This document shows positions 28,258-37,972 of a stretch of DNA of 64,000 bases, piece by piece; within the stretch, counting starts at the first letter, position 1, and the number at the start of each line of letters is the position of its first letter. The stretch comes from a bacterium D16-51. Its GTDB lineage: Bacteria > Bacillota > Clostridia > Lachnospirales > Lachnospiraceae. The translations under genes and the position numbers were made by a program. The DNA lies in NCBI GenBank assembly GCA_003612285.1, contig RAYE01000005.1, positions 62,001 to 126,000 of the forward strand. Direction: 5' to 3'. Below the pieces are notes generated by a model, which was given only the letters and a program-made list of their open reading frames with translations, made no database searches and was not told where the DNA came from.

Positions 28258-29601
28258 CTATACTGCCTGATTTTCTTCCTGCGATGTGGAAGCATCATCA
28301 AAAATGGCAATTAATCTATTTACTATTTCGTCATAATTATACTTATCATAAACATCCTGAACTAAAAATTCATTTACTTCATCAATTTTTGATAATGCAA
28401 AATCTATATTTTTATTAGAACCGGGCTTATATGCACCGATATTTACCAAATCCTCTGCTTCTGCATAAGTTGCCAGCACATTGTTTAACTGGCCGCTCGC
28501 CTGCTTCTGTTCTTTTGTTACAATACTGCTCATAACACGGGAAATACTCTGCAGCACGTCAATTGCCGGATAATGGTTCTTGTGGGCAATTTTACGGTTT
28601 AACATAATATGTCCATCCAAAATACTTCTCGCGGTATCAGTAATCGGCTCATTAAAATCATCACCATCTACCAATACGGTATACAGTCCTGTAATCGAAC
28701 CTTTCTCGGAACATCCTGCCCTCTCAAGGAGCTTTGGCATTTCGGCGTAGACACTTGGCGGATATCCCCTTGATACAGGCGGCTCTCCCGAAGCCAGCCC
28801 AATCTCACGCTGCGCCATAGAAAAACGCGTCAGGGAATCCATCATCAGCAAAACATCTTTTCCCTGGTCTCTAAAATATTCTGCAACTGCAGTAGCAGTC
28901 TTTGCCGCTTTATTCCTAATCAGGGCCGGCTTATCCGAAGTAGCAACCACTACAACAGAACGTGCCATCCCTTCCGGTCCTAAATCACGCTCTATAAATT
29001 CACGTACTTCACGGCCACGTTCTCCAATCAGGGCAATCACATTAATATCTGCTTTTGTATTTCTCGCAAACATGCCAAGAAGTGTACTCTTGCCAACCCC
29101 GCTCCCGGCAAAAATCCCAATCCTCTGCCCTTTCCCGACAGTAATCAGCCCATCTACTGCTTTAACGCCAAGCGGAAGGACTTCATCAATAATCTTTCTC
29201 TTTAAAGGATCCGGAGGCTCCGCCTCTACCGAATATCCCTGCATTTTACCAAGTGCTGACTGGTCGATTGGATTACCAAGCCCGTCAAGTGTTTTCCCAA
29301 GAAGCTCATTTCCCACCTTAACCTTTAAAGGTGCGTTTGTGTTTTCTACACGGCTTCCCAAACCTACCCCTGCTGTCAGGTCATAGGGCATTAAAAGAAC
29401 CCTGTCATCCCGAAAACCGACTACCTCTGCATGGATTACCTGGTTCGTGTCTTTTGTTATAATACGACATAAATCATTCATCTTTGCAGCAGGTCCAATC
29501 GATTCAATCGTAAGCCCAACCACCTTTGCCACTTTTCCAAGACGCTTTTCATAGGTCTGGTCCAAAAGCATATTATATTTTGATAAATCAATATCCAGCA
29601 T
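28258..29601 (-). CDS. fliI: Flagellum-specific ATP synthase FliI
   Basis: A 447-residue type III export ATPase related to F1-beta. It shows Walker A GIFAGSGVGKSTLL, the segment VIALIGERGREVREFIERDL, Walker B VLLMMDSLTRFSMAQREIGL and the family motif GEPPVSRGYPPSVYAEMPKL. It energises export with FliH and FliJ. The ATG at 29601 (MLDIDLSK) has GGGAG 9 nt upstream; the extension to 29640 lacks a ribosome site. Confidence 0.97.
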   Translation of the reverse strand: MLDIDLSKYNMLLDQTYEKRLGKVAKVVGLTIESIGPAAKMNDLCRIITKDTNQVIHAEVVGFRDDRVLLMPYDLTAGVGLGSRVENTNAPLKVKVGNELLGKTLDGLGNPIDQSALGKMQGYSVEAEPPDPLKRKIIDEVLPLGVKAVDGLITVGKGQRIGIFAGSGVGKSTLLGMFARNTKADINVIALIGERGREVREFIERDLGPEGMARSVVVVATSDKPALIRNKAAKTATAVAEYFRDQGKDVLLMMDSLTRFSMAQREIGLASGEPPVSRGYPPSVYAEMPKLLERAGCSEKGSITGLYTVLVDGDDFNEPITDTARSILDGHIMLNRKIAHKNHYPAIDVLQSISRVMSSIVTKEQKQASGQLNNVLATYAEAEDLVNIGAYKPGSNKNIDFALSKIDEVNEFLVQDVYDKYNYDEIVNRLIAIFDDASTSQEENQAV

Positions 29602-29636
29602 ACAAATACGCTCCCTTTCAAGCAATTTCCAATAAG

Positions 29637-30476
29637 TCAAAATGCCAGCATTTTAATATGTTCTTCCAGGTTTTCAAGCTGGGCGTCCAGGCTGCAGTCA
29701 ATTACTTTATTATCTGTTTCTATAATGCACTGGTTTTCTTCTAAGCTTGCATCCTCTACAATATCCAGTTCTTCCACATCCCGGGCAATTGATTTAAAAG
29801 TTGCCTTTCTAGAAGAAACACGTCCCATATCTTTTTTTGAAACACGGATAATAATCTGTTTTGTCTTTTCCAAGTTCCTGACGGCATTTCCAATCAAATA
29901 TAAAATAATGTCTTTCTTATTATCACAGACAACCCCTGTAATTTTCCTTACAAGAGAGGCAACAAGATTTGCAAATACAGGCTCCATCTCTTCCCGCTGT
30001 TCTTCCAGTTCCTGAAAACGTCCCTGATATTCTTCTTCCAGTTCCTGAAGCTTCTGTTCCAATTCTAAAGAAGCCTGTATCTTCCCTTCTTCCCTGCCAA
30101 GCTTTTCCCCTTCTGCCCGCGCCTGCTCCTGGATAACTCCTGCCTGCTCCCTGGCCTGCTCAATAATCCCTTCTGCTTCCTGCCTTGCCGAAAGCAATAA
30201 ATCCTCTTTCTCCTGCTCCAGTTCTTTTGAAAGCTTCTCCCGTTCTTCCTGAACAACATCATTCATCGAAATTACAGATAAACCTTCCGTATATCCTTCC
30301 CCTGCTTCCGCATCATCAGGAAGGCCTTCCCCGAATGCATGGAACTGAAATTCTTCCGATTCCCTTTCCCTGTCATAAATTGTTGGAATATATTCCTCAA
30401 TCTGCTCATCCGAATCAATCACACGTGCCTTGGAAGGATCTACACTAAAATATACAGACTTAATCAAATTAGACAA
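29637..30476 (-). CDS. fliH: Flagellar assembly protein FliH
   Basis: A 279-residue negative regulator and stalk partner of FliI. It has a Glu/Gln-rich coiled coil (about 85-175) and a C-terminal domain with LVASLVRKITG and VRNLEKTKQIIIRVS. I favour the TTG at 30476, giving MSNLIKSVYF: a perfect GGAGGTGA lies 8 nt upstream and the start overlaps the end of fliG by 8 nt. A GTG at 30488 would sit inside that ribosome site. Confidence 0.9.
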   Translation of the reverse strand: MSNLIKSVYFSVDPSKARVIDSDEQIEEYIPTIYDRERESEEFQFHAFGEGLPDDAEAGEGYTEGLSVISMNDVVQEEREKLSKELEQEKEDLLLSARQEAEGIIEQAREQAGVIQEQARAEGEKLGREEGKIQASLELEQKLQELEEEYQGRFQELEEQREEMEPVFANLVASLVRKITGVVCDNKKDIILYLIGNAVRNLEKTKQIIIRVSKKDMGRVSSRKATFKSIARDVEELDIVEDASLEENQCIIETDNKVIDCSLDAQLENLEEHIKMLAF

Positions 30477-31479
30477 CGATCTCGTCACCTCCGCCTCTGG
30501 AGATAATAATCTCTGCAGAATCCTCTAATTTACGGATAATATTAACAATTTTCTGCTGTGCTTCTTCTACATCCTTCATGCGGACAGGCCCCATAAAGTC
30601 CATATCTTCTTTAATCATTGTTGCCAGACGGGAAGAAAGGTTACTGAAAATCAAATTCTGTACCTCTTCATTAGAACCCTTTAAGGCAACCGCCAATTCG
30701 TTATTGTCAACTTCCCTCAATACACGCTGTACAGAACGGTCATCCAAAGACAAGATATCCTCGAATACAAACATCTTTTTGCGGATCTCGTCTGCAAGCT
30801 CCGGATCTTCGATCTCCAAGCTTTCCATAATATGTTTTTCTGTACCGCGGTCTACTGTATTCAAAATCTCTACGATAGAATCCACACCGCCGACAACTGT
30901 GTAGTCCTGATTTACCAATGACGCAAGCTTCTGCTCCAATACCTTTTCCACCTCTTTAATTACATCCGGAGACGTACGGTCCATCTGTGCAATACGTTTT
31001 GCAACATCCGTCTGTTTATCCGGCGTCAATGCTGAAATAATGACAGATGCCTGCGAAGACGGCAGATAGGATAAAATCAAAGCAATTGTCTGCGGATGTT
31101 CATCCTGAATAAAGTTCAGCAGCTGGCTGGCATCTGTTTTTCTCACAAACTCAAAAGGACGAACCTGTAAAGATGCTGTCAATTTACCAATTACATCCTT
31201 TGCACGGTCAGCGCCAAGCGACTTTTCCAGCAAATCCTTTGCATAGGCAATACCGCCCTCCGCAATGTACTGTTGTGCAAGGCAGACCTCATAAAATTCA
31301 TCCAGCACCTGATCCTTCATTGATGGAGATATGCTGCGGGTATTCGCAATTTCCAGAGTAAGCTGCTCAATCTCATCTTCCTTCAAGTGCTTGAATACAT
31401 TGGCAGACTTTTCAGGTCCGAGCGCAATCAGTAAAACTGCTGCTTTTTGGACGCCGCTAATTTCCTCTGTCTTCGCCAT
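30469..31479 (-). CDS. fliG: Flagellar motor switch protein FliG
   Basis: A 336-residue C-ring/torque protein. Recognisable segments are SGVQKAAVLLIALGPEKSA (FliF-binding N domain), the middle EHPQTIALILSYL with EHPQ motif, and the C-terminal torque helix region KKMFVFEDILSLDDRSVQRVLREVD. It binds FliF, FliM and the stator. It overlaps fliH. Confidence 0.97.
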   Translation of the reverse strand: MAKTEEISGVQKAAVLLIALGPEKSANVFKHLKEDEIEQLTLEIANTRSISPSMKDQVLDEFYEVCLAQQYIAEGGIAYAKDLLEKSLGADRAKDVIGKLTASLQVRPFEFVRKTDASQLLNFIQDEHPQTIALILSYLPSSQASVIISALTPDKQTDVAKRIAQMDRTSPDVIKEVEKVLEQKLASLVNQDYTVVGGVDSIVEILNTVDRGTEKHIMESLEIEDPELADEIRKKMFVFEDILSLDDRSVQRVLREVDNNELAVALKGSNEEVQNLIFSNLSSRLATMIKEDMDFMGPVRMKDVEEAQQKIVNIIRKLEDSAEIIISRGGGDEIVV

Positions 31480-31513
31480 TTCACATCCATCCTTTCTCTT
31501 CTATTCACTCAAT

Positions 31514-33133
31514 TTACATGTCCCAGTCGTCATTCAGCCAGTTCCTCAAAAGCTGTGCGACAGCTTCCGGATTTTCATCCACAAACTTCTCAATCATCTT
31601 CCTGGTCTCTGACTTATCACTAAATTCAATGTCATCCAGTGACTGGTTCTCCTTTGTCGTAGCAAGGAGCTGCTCTACAGAAAGCTCTGGCTCCTCTTCG
31701 GAAACTTTAACAGGAGCTGTTCCACGGATCACTACATAAATCAGCAGCGCAATGATTAAGACCGCAAGAATAATCATCAGATAATCTGCAACTGTCCTGC
31801 CTGTCTCTGCCTTCTCTACAAACTTTGGAACCTCATACGCCATAACTGAAATATTTGCCGCATTCACGCCAGATGCATCTGCAATCACGTTAAGCTCTTC
31901 ATCCGTCAGGGTAATCGGCGTCCTTTCACTGTTTGCAGCCATAAATTCTTCAAATGTAGTATTATCCAAAGTCCCGTCTGCTTCTAACAGCTCTTCATTG
32001 TAAACGCGGTAACGCAGCGCAACAATCCCCAGAGAAGATTCATCATACTGGATTGCCGGTGTTTCCTGCACTATATTTTCAATTGTTTCATCCGTCAAGA
32101 GATTTTGCAGTTTTTCAATATCTATACTGCTGGATGACGTTGTCCCTGCATCATATACATAATCTGTATCATCATCATTTGAACCGGTTCCCGGCTCACC
32201 GCCGCTTCCGCTTCCGCCCTCAGACTTATATGTATAAAGATTTGTCGGATAGCCATATTCCCTTCCTTCTGCAACAGAATATGTTTTTCTAAGCGTCTCC
32301 GCCTTACTCATATTAAAACGGATTCCCTGCGTACCAACCTGGATATCGTCATAATTGCTCTTTACCATCAGTTTTGTAATATTGGATGCAATATTGTTAC
32401 GGAGCTTTTCGCAATATTCCGTTGTCCCGCCTGCAATCCCCGCACCTAAAGAATCAGATGTCGCACCATTGTAAATGCAGTTGCTTTCTGTATCGTTGAT
32501 AATGACATGTTCCATATCCGTCCCAACAGCATTGGCAAGCCAGCCCGCCAGCGCTTCTGCCGCTTCCGGCGTAAGCTGGTCTTTCTTTGTCTCGCTTACC
32601 GCAATCAGGGCAGTAATGGATGTCTTGTCCTCTTCATCCAATATGCTGTATGTCTGTTCCGGAACATCAATAAACACATCTGCATCACTGATAAAAGAAT
32701 ACTGAACCAGGCTTTTCTGGATTGACGTCTGCAGCGCAAGAATCCTTTTCTGCGACTTCTCACTTTCTGTTGTTGACATGGAGTTGTCAAACGCTTTATC
32801 CCATGTATATCCTGTATCAACCAGGTTATTATCACTCATCGCATACAGAGCTTCTGTCATCTTGCCCTTCTGGACATACAACGTCAGCCCGTCATCTGAC
32901 GCCCGGTAAGATATATCTGCGTCATCCAATGCTTTGGCCATTGCATTGGCATCGTCTAATTTACTAAATTCCTGAAATTTCGTATACGTCGGCCTGGACA
33001 CAAAAAATGCAGCAACTCCTATCAGCACTAATACTACACAGACCACCGCAATTATTATTGTTTTCTGCCTGCTGGAATATTTTTTCCAAAATTCCATTAT
33101 CCTTGCAGGAATTTCTTTCAATCTCTCTTGCAT
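31514..33133 (-). CDS. fliF: Flagellar MS-ring protein FliF
   Basis: A 539-residue protein with two membrane helices (about 25-48 and 445-465), the ring-building motifs between them (TGYTWDKAFDNSMSTTESEK; ALQTSIQKSLVQYSFISDADV; FIDVPEQ) and a C-terminal FliG-binding tail ending in LRNWLNDD. A Gly/Ser/Asp-rich loop at about 310-335 is the usual variable part. GGGGAG precedes the ATG. Confidence 0.97.
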   Translation of the reverse strand: MQERLKEIPARIMEFWKKYSSRQKTIIIAVVCVVLVLIGVAAFFVSRPTYTKFQEFSKLDDANAMAKALDDADISYRASDDGLTLYVQKGKMTEALYAMSDNNLVDTGYTWDKAFDNSMSTTESEKSQKRILALQTSIQKSLVQYSFISDADVFIDVPEQTYSILDEEDKTSITALIAVSETKKDQLTPEAAEALAGWLANAVGTDMEHVIINDTESNCIYNGATSDSLGAGIAGGTTEYCEKLRNNIASNITKLMVKSNYDDIQVGTQGIRFNMSKAETLRKTYSVAEGREYGYPTNLYTYKSEGGSGSGGEPGTGSNDDDTDYVYDAGTTSSSSIDIEKLQNLLTDETIENIVQETPAIQYDESSLGIVALRYRVYNEELLEADGTLDNTTFEEFMAANSERTPITLTDEELNVIADASGVNAANISVMAYEVPKFVEKAETGRTVADYLMIILAVLIIALLIYVVIRGTAPVKVSEEEPELSVEQLLATTKENQSLDDIEFSDKSETRKMIEKFVDENPEAVAQLLRNWLNDDWDM

Positions 33134-33166
33134 AACAAAGCTCCCCTGGTATTTTTCTGATTTCTA

Positions 33167-33511
33167 TTAGAACTGAAGATTCATCAATTCCTTATAGCCA
33201 GTCATAAACGCGTCCCTGACTGCCACAGTATATTGAAGCGCCACATTTGCTTTCTGCTGTGCAATCTGCAGGTCATGAATATTGTCCGATTCACCCATCG
33301 CATACTTTATTTCTTCTTCTTCTGCCGCATTGCTGTAAGCGTTCGTTTCGTTAATCAGATTAACAGCGGCATCCAGTATACTCCCAAACGCACTCCTGTC
33401 TTCTTTGGCATCAATCAAAAGAGAATCAGACTCCGTTGCCAGTTCAGACTGAATCTTCGGTGCCTGAAATAAAGAATCAAAATCAACATCAAATAAAGAT
33501 GATACGTTCAT
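33167..33511 (-). CDS. fliE: Flagellar hook-basal body protein FliE
   Basis: A 114-residue MS ring-rod junction protein. The C-terminal half is typical FliE: NAYSNAAEEEEIKYAMGESD, IHDLQIAQQKANVALQYTVA and VRDAFMTGYKELMNLQF. The N-terminal 35 residues are variable. The start has GGGGG 7 nt upstream. It lies between flgC and fliF as in Bacillus. Confidence 0.95.
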   Translation of the reverse strand: MNVSSLFDVDFDSLFQAPKIQSELATESDSLLIDAKEDRSAFGSILDAAVNLINETNAYSNAAEEEEIKYAMGESDNIHDLQIAQQKANVALQYTVAVRDAFMTGYKELMNLQF

Positions 33512-33592
33512 AACGTCCCCCTAACTTATGTAAACACCCACCTTCCAGAGCATGCCAAACACGCCCTAAGGATGAAATGTAATTTTCAGTCA

Positions 33593-34030
33593 CTATTTCC
33601 CAATATCTAATGCTTTTAACTGCATATTCTTTGATGCATTAAAAGCAGTCACATTTGCCTCATAGGAACGGCTGGCATCAATCATATTCGTCATTTCCGT
33701 TACTGTATTTACATTTGGATAAGTAACATAGCCGTCCTCATTCGCATCCGGATGCGCAGGGTCATAAACCATACGGCAGTCTGTCTCATCATCTTCAAAA
33801 ATACTCGCAATCTTAACACCCTGCCCCACATATCCTTTTGTCCCTAAAAGCACTTCATCAAAAGAAGGATATCCTTTTTCATGGAATATTACAGATTTCC
33901 TTTTATATACATTCCCATCTGCATCCCTCGTTGTATTGACATTTGCAATATTCTCAGAAATAATATCCAGCCTTGTCCTCTGTGCCGTCATTCCCGAAGA
34001 ACTGATATCCATACCTGTAAAAACACCCAT
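33593..34030 (-). CDS. flgC: Flagellar basal-body rod protein FlgC
   Basis: A rod protein of about 145 residues with the FlgBC signature MDISSSGMTAQRTRLDIISENIANVNTT (N-terminal) and MTNMIDASRSYEANVTAFNA (C-terminal). The ATG at 34030 (MGVFTGMD) has GGAGG 7 nt upstream; the extension to 34102 reads into the flgB-flgC gap and is unsupported. Confidence 0.96.
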   Translation of the reverse strand: MGVFTGMDISSSGMTAQRTRLDIISENIANVNTTRDADGNVYKRKSVIFHEKGYPSFDEVLLGTKGYVGQGVKIASIFEDDETDCRMVYDPAHPDANEDGYVTYPNVNTVTEMTNMIDASRSYEANVTAFNASKNMQLKALDIGK

Positions 34031-34138
34031 ACATTTGCCTCCATTCACTGCCATTTGCAGATTTTTTTCACTTTTTACCCAGTCCCATAAGCCCAACCGC
34101 ATTCCCGGACACCTCCCTGTGTACCGGAAATGTTAATG

Positions 34139-34528
34139 TTATGACGGCTTAACAACAGACTTTAGCCTTGAGAACTCCTGTGTAATGGAATCTAACATCG
34201 TATAATATTTAATCTGGTTTTTTGCCAGTTCAGAATTCTCTGTGTCTATATCGACATTATTTCCATCCAGACGATAGCTGACCGTAGCATAATCGGTATA
34301 TGTAGTTGCTGACAACGTATCCAAATCAGCAGCCGCCACCTGGGAATCCAGCGAATCCGTATATCCCACCTCATACATCAGATAATCCTCAAAATGCACA
34401 TCCTGCCTCTTAAAACCTGGCGTATCTACATTTGCGATATTATTTGAAATCACGGAATTCCTCGTCCAGCTTGCATCACAGGCTTTATCAAGAACGTTAA
34501 TGTAGTTAAATGCCCCTGCTCCTGTCAT
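34139..34528 (-). CDS. flgB: Flagellar basal-body rod protein FlgB
   Basis: About 129 residues and the first gene of the fla/che operon. It carries the rod signature SVISNNIANVDTPGFKRQDV and a C-terminal helix ending KYYTMLDSITQEFSRLKSVV. AAAGGAG lies about 7 nt before the ATG at 34528, which I prefer over the upstream frame to 34564. The main operon promoter is directly upstream. Confidence 0.95.
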   Translation of the reverse strand: MTGAGAFNYINVLDKACDASWTRNSVISNNIANVDTPGFKRQDVHFEDYLMYEVGYTDSLDSQVAAADLDTLSATTYTDYATVSYRLDGNNVDIDTENSELAKNQIKYYTMLDSITQEFSRLKSVVKPS

Positions 34529-34572
34529 TTCAAAACTCCTTTCAAATTCCATTTGCCTATTCATACCTATTA

Positions 34573-34601
34573 ATTATAAAGAAATTCAGATTAAATTACA
34601 A
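34573..34601 (-). promoter_or_regulatory. Sigma-A type promoter of the fla/che operon
   Basis: Minus strand: -35 TTGTAA (34596-34601), 17-bp spacer, -10 TATAAT (34573-34578, perfect). Transcription would start near 34566, about 38 nt before the flgB ATG. It sits between the topA terminator and flgB. No sigma-D (TAAA-N15-GCCGATAA) match is seen here, so the operon appears to be driven by the housekeeping sigma. Confidence 0.8.
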
Positions 34602-34611
34602 GTAGAAAATG

Positions 34612-34641
34612 AAAAAAAGGGGAAATGAATTTCCATTCCCC
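34612..34641 (-). terminator. Rho-independent terminator after topA
   Basis: On the minus strand GGGGAA..GGAA pairs with TTC..TTCCCC (34619-34641, one 2-nt internal mismatch), followed directly by seven T (34612-34618). It separates the comM-dprA-topA unit from the flagellar operon. Confidence 0.75.
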
Positions 34642-34767
34642 TGACAAACCCACTATTTACAGGGTTTTACACTGTAATGGTGAAATTTTCCATTTTTACT
34701 TCGAAAACATACTTACTCATAAATTTTATGCCGCAGATACCGCTGCAGCATGTGCTTTTCTGTCTGC

Positions 34768-36846
34768 CTAATCTTTTTTGTCCGCCTTGATATTTTTTAC
34801 AAAGCCACATTGTTCATCCATACACACAAGCTTATTCCCCTTCTCTACCATAGCGCCGCCACAGTCAGGGCATCTTTCCGCTGAAGGCTTCTGCCATGAC
34901 ATAAAATCACAGTCAGGATAGCTTATGCACCCATAATACCTTCTTCCCTTTTTCGTCTTACGGATGACCAGTTCACTATTGCATTTTGGGCACAAAACGC
35001 CAATCTTTTCCAAATACGGCTTTGTATTACGGCAGTCTGGAAATCCCGGACACGCCAGGAATTTGCCATGCGGCCCATATTTAACCACCATATTCCTGCC
35101 GCATTCTTCACAGATAACATCTGTCACCTCATCTTCTATCTTAACTTCCTCTAACTCTTTCTGCGCTGCCAGGACAGCCTCATTCAAATCTGGATAAAAA
35201 TTCTCTACAACTGTTTTCCACTTTACAGAACCATCCTCTACACGGTCTAAAAGCCCTTCCATATACGCTGTAAAATTTACATCAACAATGCTTGTAAATG
35301 ATTTTTTCATAATAGAATTCACCACTTCACCAAGCTCTGTAATATACAGGTTTTTCTGTTCTTTTGCCACATAACGCCTGTTAATAATTGTAGATATCGT
35401 CGGGGCATAAGTACTTGGCCGCCCAATGCCAAGTTCCTCCAAAGTCCTGACAAGCGAAGCCTCTGTAAAATGTGCCGGCGGCTGTGTAAAATGCTGCTTT
35501 TTTTCAAAGCCGCTGGCAGCCAGGGCAGCCCCGACTGCAATTTTCTTAGATAATACCTTTTTATCTATTTTATCTTCCTCAGTCTGGTAAATGGAAAGGT
35601 AACCCGAAAAAACTATCCTGGAAGCTGCAGAGGTAAACCTATACTGCTCCGAATCAATCTTTACCGTAGTCGTCGCATATTTGGCCGGCGCCATACGGCT
35701 TGCCAGAAAACGTTTCCAAATAAGCTGGTACAATCTGAAATGGTCCCTGGACAAAGAATCTTTTACCATAGCCGGCGTCAAATCAACATAAGTTGGGCGG
35801 ATTGCTTCATGTGCATCCTGGATTTTTTTATTCCCCTTTTCTACCTTTTCTGTCTTCGCCTGATACTCTGATCCATAATTTTCCTTAATATAGTCATACG
35901 CCATCTTTTTGGCATCCTCAGATATCCTTGTCGAATCTGTACGGAGATACGTAATTAAACCAATCGTCCCTCTTCCCTTTACCGCCACGCCCTCATACAG
36001 CCCCTGTGCAAGGCGCATTGTCTTTTGTGTTGCAAAATTCAAGCTCTTAGCCGCTTCCTGCTGCAAAGTACTTGTGGTAAATGGCAGGGGACTTTTTTTC
36101 GTCCTCTCCGTTTCCTTACAATCTGAAACAGTAAACTCGGACTTTTCCAGTTCTTTGACAATTTCATCCAACTGCCCCTCGGATTCAATTGTCATCTTCT
36201 TATCCTTTGTCCCATAAAAATCCGCTGTTAACGGCTTTTTATCCCCTGCGGCAAGAAACTCCGCACTGAGCGTCCAATATTCCTTGGAAATAAATGCATT
36301 GATTTCTTCCTCACGGTCAGCAATAATGCGGAGCGCAACAGACTGTACGCGTCCTGCGCTTAATCCCCTCTTTACCTTTGCCCAGAGAACCGGGCTAATC
36401 TGATACCCCACCAGCCGGTCAAGCACCCGCCTTGCCTGCTGTGCGTCTACCAGGTTCATATCAATTTCCCGCGCCTGCTTAATAGACTGTTTCACCGCTG
36501 TCTTCGTTATTTCGTTAAAAGTTATCCTCCGTGTATTTTTCCCTTCCAGCTTCAGGGCATTTGCAAGATGCCACGAAATCGCTTCCCCTTCCCGGTCAGG
36601 GTCTGTTGCAAGATAAATCTTATCTGCCTTTTTTACTTCCCGGCGAAGCTTCGCCAAAAGTTCTCCCTTCCCCCGGATTGTAATATACTTTGGTTCAAAA
36701 TTATTTTCTACGTCAATTCCGAGCTGGCTTTTGGGCAAATCCCTCACATGGCCGTTAGACGCCACTACCTCATAAGAACTTCCCAAAAATTTTTTAATGG
36801 TGGTTGCCTTAGAAGGGGATTCCACAATTACCAGATTTTTTGCCAT
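34768..36846 (-). CDS. topA: DNA topoisomerase I
   Basis: A 692-residue type IA topoisomerase that relaxes negative supercoils. It has an N-terminal TOPRIM domain (LVIVESPSKATTIKKFLG; ATDPDREGEAISWHL), the active-site tyrosine in LITYLRTDSTRIS, and three C-terminal Cys4 zinc fingers (CEECGRNMV..C.., CPKCNSELV..C.., CPDCGGAMV..C..). Size and zinc-finger count are normal for Firmicutes. It follows dprA, as in Bacillus. Confidence 0.98.
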   Translation of the reverse strand: MAKNLVIVESPSKATTIKKFLGSSYEVVASNGHVRDLPKSQLGIDVENNFEPKYITIRGKGELLAKLRREVKKADKIYLATDPDREGEAISWHLANALKLEGKNTRRITFNEITKTAVKQSIKQAREIDMNLVDAQQARRVLDRLVGYQISPVLWAKVKRGLSAGRVQSVALRIIADREEEINAFISKEYWTLSAEFLAAGDKKPLTADFYGTKDKKMTIESEGQLDEIVKELEKSEFTVSDCKETERTKKSPLPFTTSTLQQEAAKSLNFATQKTMRLAQGLYEGVAVKGRGTIGLITYLRTDSTRISEDAKKMAYDYIKENYGSEYQAKTEKVEKGNKKIQDAHEAIRPTYVDLTPAMVKDSLSRDHFRLYQLIWKRFLASRMAPAKYATTTVKIDSEQYRFTSAASRIVFSGYLSIYQTEEDKIDKKVLSKKIAVGAALAASGFEKKQHFTQPPAHFTEASLVRTLEELGIGRPSTYAPTISTIINRRYVAKEQKNLYITELGEVVNSIMKKSFTSIVDVNFTAYMEGLLDRVEDGSVKWKTVVENFYPDLNEAVLAAQKELEEVKIEDEVTDVICEECGRNMVVKYGPHGKFLACPGFPDCRNTKPYLEKIGVLCPKCNSELVIRKTKKGRRYYGCISYPDCDFMSWQKPSAERCPDCGGAMVEKGNKLVCMDEQCGFVKNIKADKKD

Positions 36847-36874
36847 TTTTATACCGCCTTTCGACTTTCATGAT

Positions 36875-37969
36875 TCATAACTTTATCATGAAATAGTTAT
36901 TCCCTATTGCCTGTACCAGATTCTTTATCTGCAAAGATAACAGGATTTCCATAACACGGGGCAATTCCATGCCAGTCTCTTCTGCAATCTGTGCAAGATG
37001 TACCGGTTCCAAACTTAACATAGCATACACTATTTTTTCCGCCGTTTCAAGCATAACCTCGGATTTTTTCTTTCTTTCTATCACATCCCTGTCAAAAAAA
37101 AGCCCCAGGCCGTCTAAAATATCCCTTACAGACGTCGCTAAAACAGCGCCGTTTTTAAGGAGTTCATTGCTTCCATCATATTTAGAGTCCATAATATTTC
37201 CAGGGATAACAAAAATTTCCTTCCCCTGTTCCAGCCCCTGCTCCGCCGTAATCAGCGAACCGCTCCGATTCCCTGCCTCTATCACCAGTATCCCGTCAGA
37301 AAAAGCGCTAATCAGCCGGTTCCGCATTGGAAAATGGTATGGCAGGGGCGGCGTCTTTAGTGGGAACTCTGAAATCACCCCGCCATTCTCCTGCATCATC
37401 ATATAATCCTCAATATGCTGTCTTGGATAACATATGTCCACCCCTGTCCCAAGAACACTATATGCACGTCCCCTCGGCGTTTTTAACACACCCCGCTGTG
37501 CCGATATATCAATCCCTCTTGCCATGCCGCTAATTACCTGGATTCCATTTTGTGCAAGCTCACAGCCAAATTTTTCTGCAAGTCCCTTCCCCTCAAAAGA
37601 GGCGTCCCTCGCCCCCACAACTGCAACACATGGAGCAGCAGTTCCCGGAAGCCTTCCCTTATAATAAAGGCCATATGGGGCATCATTAAGGCACTTTAGC
37701 TTTTCAGGATATGCCTTTTCCTGCCAGGATACAAAATGGATTCCCCTCTTTTGCATGGAATCGTACTGTTTCTTTAACAATTCAGGATTACGGGACGACA
37801 AAATATGTTCCCTGTCTTCTTGCCTTAGGTTATTAAACTTTAAAAACTGTTCCCCTTTCGCAAGAAAAACTTCCTCCGGCGACCCAAAATGCCCTAGGAG
37901 GCTTTTTATCTTCTGGCTTCCAATTCCCTTAATATTGCAAAGCCAAAAAGCATACATCTTCTCATCCAT
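36875..37969 (-). CDS. dprA: DNA-processing protein DprA (Smf)
   Basis: A 364-residue RecA loader for incoming single-stranded DNA in transformation. It has an N-terminal helical region, the Rossmann-like DprA fold with VVGARDASFEGKG, ISGMARGIDISAQRGVL, LGTGVDICYPRQH, FPMRNRLISAFSDGILVIEA and GNRSGSLITAEQGLEQGK, and a C-terminal winged-helix (DML1-like, about 300-364). It begins just after the comM stop, with GGGGGAG as its ribosome site. Confidence 0.96.
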   Translation of the reverse strand: MDEKMYAFWLCNIKGIGSQKIKSLLGHFGSPEEVFLAKGEQFLKFNNLRQEDREHILSSRNPELLKKQYDSMQKRGIHFVSWQEKAYPEKLKCLNDAPYGLYYKGRLPGTAAPCVAVVGARDASFEGKGLAEKFGCELAQNGIQVISGMARGIDISAQRGVLKTPRGRAYSVLGTGVDICYPRQHIEDYMMMQENGGVISEFPLKTPPLPYHFPMRNRLISAFSDGILVIEAGNRSGSLITAEQGLEQGKEIFVIPGNIMDSKYDGSNELLKNGAVLATSVRDILDGLGLFFDRDVIERKKKSEVMLETAEKIVYAMLSLEPVHLAQIAEETGMELPRVMEILLSLQIKNLVQAIGNNYFMIKL

Positions 37970-37972
37970 CCT

